Shown here piece by piece: positions 59,194 through 64,000 of a stretch of 64,000 nt of DNA. Position numbers and translations under genes: made by a program. The notes beneath the pieces are model-generated. The model saw only the letters and a list, made by a program, of their open reading frames with translations. It was not told the origin of the DNA and did no database searches. The stretch comes from Sphaerisporangium rhizosphaerae (lineage in GTDB: Bacteria > Actinomycetota > Actinomycetes > Streptosporangiales > Streptosporangiaceae): contig NZ_JBHTCG010000001.1 of the NCBI RefSeq assembly GCF_042665155.1, forward strand, positions 564,464-628,463, read 5' to 3'. How positions within the stretch are numbered: the first letter of the stretch is position 1; each line of letters starts with the position of its first letter.

Positions 59194-60726
59194 ATGCCAC
59201 GTCGTCTCGCCGCCGGACTCGCCGCGCTGTCGTTCCTCGCGGCGGCGGCCCCCACAGCCGCCAGCGCCCGGTCGGCCGCGTCGGCGGCGCCGGCCGAAAC
59301 GGCGCGGGCGACCCGGCAGGCCGGCACGACGGCCACGCGTGTCCAGTTCGCCCTCCCGACGAAGGACTTCCCGCTGGGGCAGCCAGGCCCGGTCACCCAG
59401 AAGAAGAAGTCCGTGACGAAAGGCATCGACTTCTTCACCGTCGTGCACGGCGAGGCGACCGACGGATACACGGTGTCGGTGCTCATGAACGGCAAGGACT
59501 ACGGCTCGCGGGAGCAGGCCGACGCCGCCGCCGAGGCCGTCCAGGCGGCCGGGCTCCCCGCCGGCATCCAGGAGTTCACCCGCCCGGCCGTCGCCGACTA
59601 CCCCGCGGGCGTCAGCTACATGGTCCGCGTCGGCATGTGGAAGCCGGAGGAGAAGGCCGAGGCCGGCAAGATCGCCAAGAAGCTCGGCGAGGCCGGCGTC
59701 AAGGCGAAGGTCGACTTCCTCGGCGACGACGGCTTCCAGACCACCGGCCCCTGGGACATGCGCGTCCTCACCGTCGACCCGCGGGTCTTCGGCGGCTCCT
59801 ACCACGCGAGCCTCGGGACGAGCGTCGCCAAGCGCGAGACCACCTCCTCGATGGCCAAGAAGGCGGGCGCCGTCGTCGCCGTCAACGGCGGCTTCTTCAA
59901 CATCCACACCGACAAGAACCTCCGCGGCGAACCCGTCGGCGTCTCGGTCGTCAACGGCCGCCTGCTCAGCGAGGCCGTTCTCGGCCGCAGCGCCCTCATC
60001 CTCAAGGGCCGCACCGCGCGCATCTCCGAGGTGGCCACGGCCGTCACCGCCACCTCCGCCGACGGCGAGAAGACCGTCATCAACGGCGTGAACCGCGCCG
60101 CCGCCGCCGACGAGCTCGTCCTGTACACCGAGGAGTTCGGGGAGAAGACCCCCGCCGACGAGGGCGCCGAAGCCGTGCTGGACGCCAAGGGACAGGTCCT
60201 CGAACTGCGCCCGGCCGGCGGCAAGGTCGCCGCCGGCACCAGCGTCCTGCACGGCACCGGCATCATGGCCGACTGGATCTGGTCGCACGCCTGGGAGAAC
60301 TGGAGCCTGAAGATCACCACCAAGGTGACCGACATGCGTTCCGGCAAGGCCATCCCCCTCACCCCCGAGACCAGCGTCATCGGCGGCGGCGTCGGCCTGG
60401 TCCGCGACGGCCGCGAGCGCGTCACCGCGCAGGCGGACGGCCAGGCGAACATCAACATGATCCTCCGCCGTCACCCGCGCACCCTCGCGGGCGTCACCAA
60501 GTCCGGCCGGCTGATCCTCGCCGTCGTGGACGGCCGCAAGCCGGGCGTCACCGTCGGAGCCTCGATGATCGAAGCCGCCCATGTGATGATGTGGCTCGGC
60601 GCCCGCCAGGCCATCAACCTCGACGGCGGCGGCTCCAGCGCGATGGTCGTCAAGGGCAAGGTCGTCAACCACCCCTCCGACGGCGTCGAACGCGGCGTGG
60701 GCGACGCCGTCCTCATCGTCCCCTAA
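59194..60726 (+). CDS. Secreted phosphodiester glycosidase (NAGPA) family protein with SPOR-like region
   Basis: A 510-residue exported protein. Signal peptide (1-30), then a SPOR-like domain (about 65-160; two YxV/YMVRVGMW repeats) that may bind peptidoglycan, then a NAGPA-type domain (about 185-505). The hallmark motifs VVAVNGGFFN and INLDGGGSSAMVV are present. Family members cleave GlcNAc phosphodiesters or act in exopolysaccharide processing. ATG 59194 follows GGGAG. It stands alone between divergent and downstream hairpins. Confidence 0.85.
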   Translation: MPRRLAAGLAALSFLAAAAPTAASARSAASAAPAETARATRQAGTTATRVQFALPTKDFPLGQPGPVTQKKKSVTKGIDFFTVVHGEATDGYTVSVLMNGKDYGSREQADAAAEAVQAAGLPAGIQEFTRPAVADYPAGVSYMVRVGMWKPEEKAEAGKIAKKLGEAGVKAKVDFLGDDGFQTTGPWDMRVLTVDPRVFGGSYHASLGTSVAKRETTSSMAKKAGAVVAVNGGFFNIHTDKNLRGEPVGVSVVNGRLLSEAVLGRSALILKGRTARISEVATAVTATSADGEKTVINGVNRAAAADELVLYTEEFGEKTPADEGAEAVLDAKGQVLELRPAGGKVAAGTSVLHGTGIMADWIWSHAWENWSLKITTKVTDMRSGKAIPLTPETSVIGGGVGLVRDGRERVTAQADGQANINMILRRHPRTLAGVTKSGRLILAVVDGRKPGVTVGASMIEAAHVMMWLGARQAINLDGGGSSAMVVKGKVVNHPSDGVERGVGDAVLIVP

Positions 60727-61340
60727 CCCGTCCCTCCGGGGGCATCGCGATATCTCACCCCCCGTACCCCGCGCTGCGATATCCCGCGCCCCGGAGGGGC
60801 TGATCACCTCCGTGCGGCCCCCGCTGCTCTACCGGAGATCCGATCTACGGGCGAAGTCCCGGGCGAGTTCACGCGCTTCCACAAGCGATTCGACGACCGG
60901 TTCTTCAATGGTTCGCGAGGGAATCCACGAGTTCGACCGGGAACGGATTCGGCGCGAACGAGTTGAACGGGCTGCGTCCGGCACAGTGCATTCGCGGGCC
61001 GCCATGGATCCGACCGGTGTTCGACTCCCTACGTCGGCGAGGCCGCCTCCGGCGCCCCAACCTGACCCTCCCGACCCCACGCCGGCCGACCGCCCTGCCC
61101 TCCCGCCCTCCATCGACGGGTCGACCGTCCACCCGCCTCCCATCAAGTAGCCGACCCACCCGGGCTTCCACTCCCCACACCGGCCGACCGACCCTGTTCC
61201 CGCCAATCCGGTCGGCCTGGCGACCGGTCATGTGCTCCAGAGTTCTCTTGGTCTCGTCGGCCGGCCGACCTGCGGCCTGACCTGCCCGATCCCTTCGTCG
61301 GCTGACCGACTGGTCACCACCGGCCGACATCTGCCCCGAC
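60727..61340. other. Intergenic region with hairpin and GGCCGACC-rich sequence
   Basis: About 0.6 kb without a credible gene. It starts with a long hairpin (60732-60798). The remainder is C-rich and has many GGCCGAC motifs, but no regular repeat was resolved. Short frames here, such as 60812-61150, have no ribosome binding site or recognisable product. Confidence 0.45.
60732..60798 (+). terminator. Long-range inverted repeat after the phosphodiester glycosidase
   Basis: CCCTCCGGGG (60732-60741) and CCCCGGAGGG (60789-60798) are perfect 10-bp arms. Inside them GCGATATC occurs twice, allowing further pairing. It begins six bases after the stop codon. Confidence 0.6.
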
Positions 61341-61362
61341 ATATTCCTTGACACGAATATTC
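61341..61362. promoter_or_regulatory. ArsR-type operator overlapping -35 box
   Basis: ATATTC (61341-61346) and GAATAT (61355-61360) form perfect arms 8 bp apart; the right arm is part of an 8-bp palindrome GAATATTC (61355-61362). A consensus TTGACA (61348-61353) lies between the arms, so binding would block the promoter of the ArsR operon. Confidence 0.7.
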
Positions 61363-61384
61363 TTAGTGGTGAATGCTTCTCTCC

Positions 61385-62260
61385 ATGGACGCACTCTTCA
61401 CCGCACTGGCCGACCCGGCTCGCTGGCGGCTCGTGATCCTGCTGGCCGAGCGGCCCCGGCCGGTCGGCGTCCTGGCTCGGCTCGCCGAGGCACGTCAGCC
61501 GCAGACGACCAAGCACCTGCAGACCCTCGAACGCGCCGGCATCGTCACCTCCCAGCGCACCGGCCAGTGCCGCATCTACGCGCTCCGGTCCGAGCCTCTA
61601 CGGGAGCTGGCGGCCGAGCTCAACAGGCTCGCCGACACCACTGGGCAGGCCGGCGGCACGCGCGAGACCTTCGACCGCCACGGGCTCAGCGTCCACGCGG
61701 AGCGGCTCGCCGCGGAACGGCCGGGGTGGGCCGACGGCCGCTCGTTCAGGTTCCACCGGTCGCTGACAGGCGACCCCGAGTCGGTCTGGCGCCACCTGAC
61801 CGAGCCCTCCCTGCTCGCCCACTGGTGGACCCCCGACGACCTACGCGTCTCCGAGCTCGTATTCGAGGCGCGGCCGGGTGGACGGATCGCCCATGAGTAT
61901 CGCGACGCCGAGGACGTCGACGGCTCCGACCAGGTCGCCGGGCACGCGGAGGGAATCGTCGACGAGGTCCGGCCCCATGAACACCTCGCCTACCGGCTGT
62001 CTCCGCTGCTTCCCGACGGCGGCCACGCCTTCACCGCCCACCTCGACCTCGATCTCCGTCCCACCGGCACCGGCCCGGGCACCGGCACCGGCAGCGGCAC
62101 CGGCACCGACCTGGAAGTTCTCTTCCACATCACCGACAGCACCGTCGAATCCGCGGACTTCGTCGCAGGCATCGAGATCGGCTTCGGCCAGAGCCTCGAC
62201 AAGCTCGCAGCGACCCTGGCCGCGCATTCGCACACCACCGATAAAAGGAGCTCACGATGA
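61385..62260 (+). CDS. ArsR-family regulator fused to SRPBCC (AHSA1) domain
   Basis: About 291 residues. The N-terminal ArsR winged helix (about 1-90) begins MDALFTALADPARWRLV and has the QTTKHLQTLERAG recognition helix. The C-terminal SRPBCC/AHSA1 lipid-binding-like fold (about 115-285) probably senses a hydrophobic ligand. No Shine-Dalgarno is seen, and a TTGACA about 30 bp upstream suggests a leaderless transcript; ATG 61373 is an alternative. The stop overlaps the start of the next gene (ATGA). It likely autoregulates through the 61341-61362 site. Confidence 0.85.
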   Translation: MDALFTALADPARWRLVILLAERPRPVGVLARLAEARQPQTTKHLQTLERAGIVTSQRTGQCRIYALRSEPLRELAAELNRLADTTGQAGGTRETFDRHGLSVHAERLAAERPGWADGRSFRFHRSLTGDPESVWRHLTEPSLLAHWWTPDDLRVSELVFEARPGGRIAHEYRDAEDVDGSDQVAGHAEGIVDEVRPHEHLAYRLSPLLPDGGHAFTAHLDLDLRPTGTGPGTGTGSGTGTDLEVLFHITDSTVESADFVAGIEIGFGQSLDKLAATLAAHSHTTDKRSSR

Positions 62261-62871
62261 CCGACTCGACCGGACGCAGGGTGACCGCGAACCTGAGTCT
62301 CACCCTCGACGGACGTTACAACGGTCCCGGCGGACCCGGCGATTTCGCCGCGTTCGCTCCCTATGTGACCACCGAGGTCGCGCGCGACCACATGAACCGC
62401 ATGTGGGAGGCCGCGACGACGGCGCTGCTCGGCCGGATCAATGCCGAGGGATTCATGGGGTACTGGCCGTCGGTCGCCGAAGACGCGAACGCCGACCCGC
62501 GTGATCGCGGATACGCCAAGTGGCTGGTCGACACGGAGAAGGTGGTCCTGTCGACCACCTTGACCGAAGCTCCGTGGGAACGCACCCGCGTGGTGAACGC
62601 CCCCGCCGCCGACGTCGTCACCGACCTCAAGGCGACCGGCGAGGGCGACATCCTCGTCAACAGCAGCCCCGGCGTCATCAAGGCGCTCCTGTCGGCGGAC
62701 CTGATCGACCGGCTGTACCTCATGATCTTCCCCGAGATCACCGGAGGGGGGCAGCGACTGTTCGACGACGGCCTGCCGGCCACCACGTGGACGCTGGTCC
62801 ACCAGGAGACCGGCGAGCTGGGCGAGATGGCCATGGTCTACGACCGGGTTCGCCGCTCGACGGCCGAGTAG
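62257..62871 (+). CDS. Dihydrofolate reductase/RibD C-terminal family protein
   Basis: A 204-residue protein of the RibD_C/DHFR-like reductase family. Visible signs are the N-terminal VTANLSLTLDGRYNG strand, the central LLGRINAEGFMG and the late SSPGVIKALLSADLIDRLYLMIFP. These small NADPH-binding proteins are frequent partners of ArsR-SRPBCC regulators; their substrates are unknown. The ATG overlaps the ArsR stop. Confidence 0.83.
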   Translation: MTDSTGRRVTANLSLTLDGRYNGPGGPGDFAAFAPYVTTEVARDHMNRMWEAATTALLGRINAEGFMGYWPSVAEDANADPRDRGYAKWLVDTEKVVLSTTLTEAPWERTRVVNAPAADVVTDLKATGEGDILVNSSPGVIKALLSADLIDRLYLMIFPEITGGGQRLFDDGLPATTWTLVHQETGELGEMAMVYDRVRRSTAE

Positions 62872-62895
62872 ACATATCCAGACAGGAGAAGGCAC

Positions 62896-63507
62896 ATGAG
62901 CAAGGTGATCATCGGTGCGGCCGTGTCAGCGGACGGTTTCATCGCCGACCGGAACGATGGCGTGGGACCGTTGTTCGACTGGTACTTCAACGGCCCGCAG
63001 GAGCTGCCGGCCGCACCGAACCAGTACCGGCCGAAGGACGGATACCGGCCGGCCGCCGCAAGCGCCGACTTCCTCCGCGCTACCTGGGCGAGCGTCGGCG
63101 CGACCATCATGGGGCGCCGCCTGTTCGACCTCACCGACGGCTGGGGCGGCAAACCCGCCGTGGGCGATCACGTCTTCGTCGTCACCCACCGGTCCCCCGG
63201 CGACTGGCCGAGCCGTTATCCCGACGCCCCGTTCCACTTCGTGACCGGCGGCCTGGAAGAAGCCGTGGCCCGTGCCAAGCAGGCGGCCGGCGACCGCGAC
63301 GTCTCCATGCCCCCGGGCGACCTCGCCGGGCAGGCGATCTCCGCGGGGCTGGTGGATCAGATCGACATGTACGTCGTTCCGGTCCTGTTCGGCGACGGCA
63401 TCCGCTTCTTCGGAGAGCACAAGATCCCCACCACGATGCTGAACAACCCACGCATCGTGGAAAGCGACCGGGTCACCCACCTCAGCTACGACGTACGCCC
63501 ACAATGA
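62896..63507 (+). CDS. Dihydrofolate reductase/RibD C-terminal family protein, second copy
   Basis: A 203-residue relative of the preceding protein: N-terminal IIGAAVSADGFIADRNDG, GATIMGRRLFDLTDGW, and the C-terminal AISAGLVDQIDMYVVPVLFGDGIRFF. The ATG has AGGAGAAGG upstream. It is the third gene of the ArsR operon, 24 bp after the second. The two reductases are diverged, so they probably differ in substrate. Confidence 0.85.
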   Translation: MSKVIIGAAVSADGFIADRNDGVGPLFDWYFNGPQELPAAPNQYRPKDGYRPAAASADFLRATWASVGATIMGRRLFDLTDGWGGKPAVGDHVFVVTHRSPGDWPSRYPDAPFHFVTGGLEEAVARAKQAAGDRDVSMPPGDLAGQAISAGLVDQIDMYVVPVLFGDGIRFFGEHKIPTTMLNNPRIVESDRVTHLSYDVRPQ

Positions 63508-63877
63508 CCGCCCTCACGCTCCCCAGCCGGCGAAACGGTCCCCCGCACCGGCCGCGACACCGGCCATCCGTCTCCATGCCGCTCCATCTGATGGACTGAC
63601 GAGCTGGGCGGGCAGCAACCCTCGGACCACCCACCCGCATGCCGGGCGGGTCCCATTCGCTTGCCCCCGGGCGGGCACGGCCGGACCGGTTCTCCCGGTC
63701 GTGGTCCTGGGTCCTGGGTCTTGGCCGGCCCGCGGGATAGGAGTCCCCAGGTGGGCGCGAGGTTTTGTAACAGCCGATCCAGGGGTCTGAAGCTGAAGCA
63801 GCCCTGAAATGCAGGTAGGCCATCCACACCGTGGATGGCCTACCTTGCATAACACACATAACTATCTATCAAATTTT
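63508..63877. other. Region between the ArsR operon and the rRNA operon
   Basis: No gene. It contains the rRNA operon terminator (63813-63845) and an AT-rich stretch (63849-63877) next to 5S, unlike the surrounding GC-rich sequence. Confidence 0.5.
63813..63845 (-). terminator. rRNA operon terminator hairpin
   Basis: A perfect 15-bp stem (63813-63827 and 63831-63845) with a 3-nt loop, extendable past one bulge. It lies 32 bp downstream of the 5S 3' end on the minus strand. A short T run (ATTTC) follows it. Confidence 0.8.
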
Positions 63878-63996
63878 GTCCGGCGGTGTCCTACTCTCCC
63901 ACACCGTCCCCGGTGCAGTACCATCGGCGCTGGAAAGCTTAACTTCCGGGTTCGGAATGTAACCGGGTGTTTCCCTTCCGCTATGACCGCCGTAAC
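63878..63996 (-). rRNA. rrf: 5S ribosomal RNA
   Basis: About 119 nt on the minus strand, running from GTTACGGCGGTCATAGC to the CACCGCCGGAC end. The conserved internal blocks GGTTACATTCCGAACCCGG and GGGAGAGTAGGAC are present, and the two ends pair (GGCGGT with ACCGCC). The 23S and 16S genes should lie beyond the window's right edge. Confidence 0.95.
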
Positions 63997-64000
63997 CCTC

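Noticed and set aside
60812..61150. Possible secreted Pro-rich protein
   Set aside because: No start signal and low complexity; sequence resembles non-coding C-rich DNA.
63508..63877. tRNA gene next to the rRNA operon
   Set aside because: The only strong hairpin is a 15-bp terminator-like stem; no cloverleaf or TTCGA-type arm was found.

Overview
The window is GC-rich actinobacterial chromosome. High third-position GC, frequent GTG starts, many ATGA/GTGA start-stop overlaps, MmpL, PucR, TetR and LAL regulators, the dxr-ispG-GNAT neighbourhood and the 5S sequence all fit a filamentous actinomycete. My best guess is Streptosporangiales or a close relative, which is inference from gene content and not a measured placement. 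No CRISPR array, tRNA gene, insertion sequence or prophage was seen. The right end enters an rRNA operon on the minus strand: 5S at 63878-63996, followed by a strong hairpin terminator.

Layout. 0.1-3.9 kb: a membrane aminoacyl-phosphatidylglycerol-synthase-like protein (DUF2156) divergent from a membrane-anchored esterase, then a PaaI thioesterase. 4.1-6.5 kb: a CHAP cell-wall amidase-like protein preceded by a 37-bp palindromic tandem repeat, a secreted anchored protein and a DUF4916/NUDIX-like protein. 6.6-9.2 kb: an amidohydrolase and an acyl-CoA ligase, probably aromatic acid catabolism. 9.4-11.2 kb: a secreted GH30 glycosidase with Pro-Thr linker and CBM2, with a LacI-type operator upstream. 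12.1-16.9 kb: a complete branched-chain-type ABC importer (SBP, LivG, LivF, LivH, LivM) behind a good promoter. 16.9-22.6 kb: an MmpL exporter divergent from its TetR regulator, which is coupled to a large LAL regulator. 22.8-24.7 kb: a PhyH-type dioxygenase and an AraC-GyrI regulator. 24.7-30.1 kb: a FtsX/LolD-type ABC pair divergent from a histidine kinase/response regulator pair. 30.4-33.1 kb: a metallo-beta-lactamase-fold hydrolase and a DUF3037/HipA-like pair.

33.1-39.6 kb holds ispG and dxr of the MEP isoprenoid pathway and the DUF4081 GNAT gene, with a tripeptidyl aminopeptidase and a SpoIIE phosphatase inserted between ispG and GNAT and no rip1 protease between dxr and ispG. 39.9-42.3 kb: two tandem secreted trypsin-like proteases. 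42.4-58.6 kb is amine and amino-acid catabolism: an aldehyde dehydrogenase with a TetR, PucR-gabT, a saccharopine-dehydrogenase-like gene, a polyamine-type binding lipoprotein, an aminotransferase-mmsA operon, an MFS exporter with TetR and twin operators, and a second PucR. 58.7-63.5 kb: a 51-residue membrane protein, a secreted phosphodiester-glycosidase-like protein, and an ArsR-SRPBCC fusion with two RibD_C reductases.

The most unusual signal is a set of short tandem repeats at gene edges. Three unrelated arrays have exactly 24-bp units (about 7.6, 14.2 and 27.2 kb). Others have 18-, 26- or 37-bp units, and one has been inserted in frame into an enzyme. Several perfect inverted repeats also suggest local regulatory circuits. 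Functions are assigned from motif recognition only; no database search was run.
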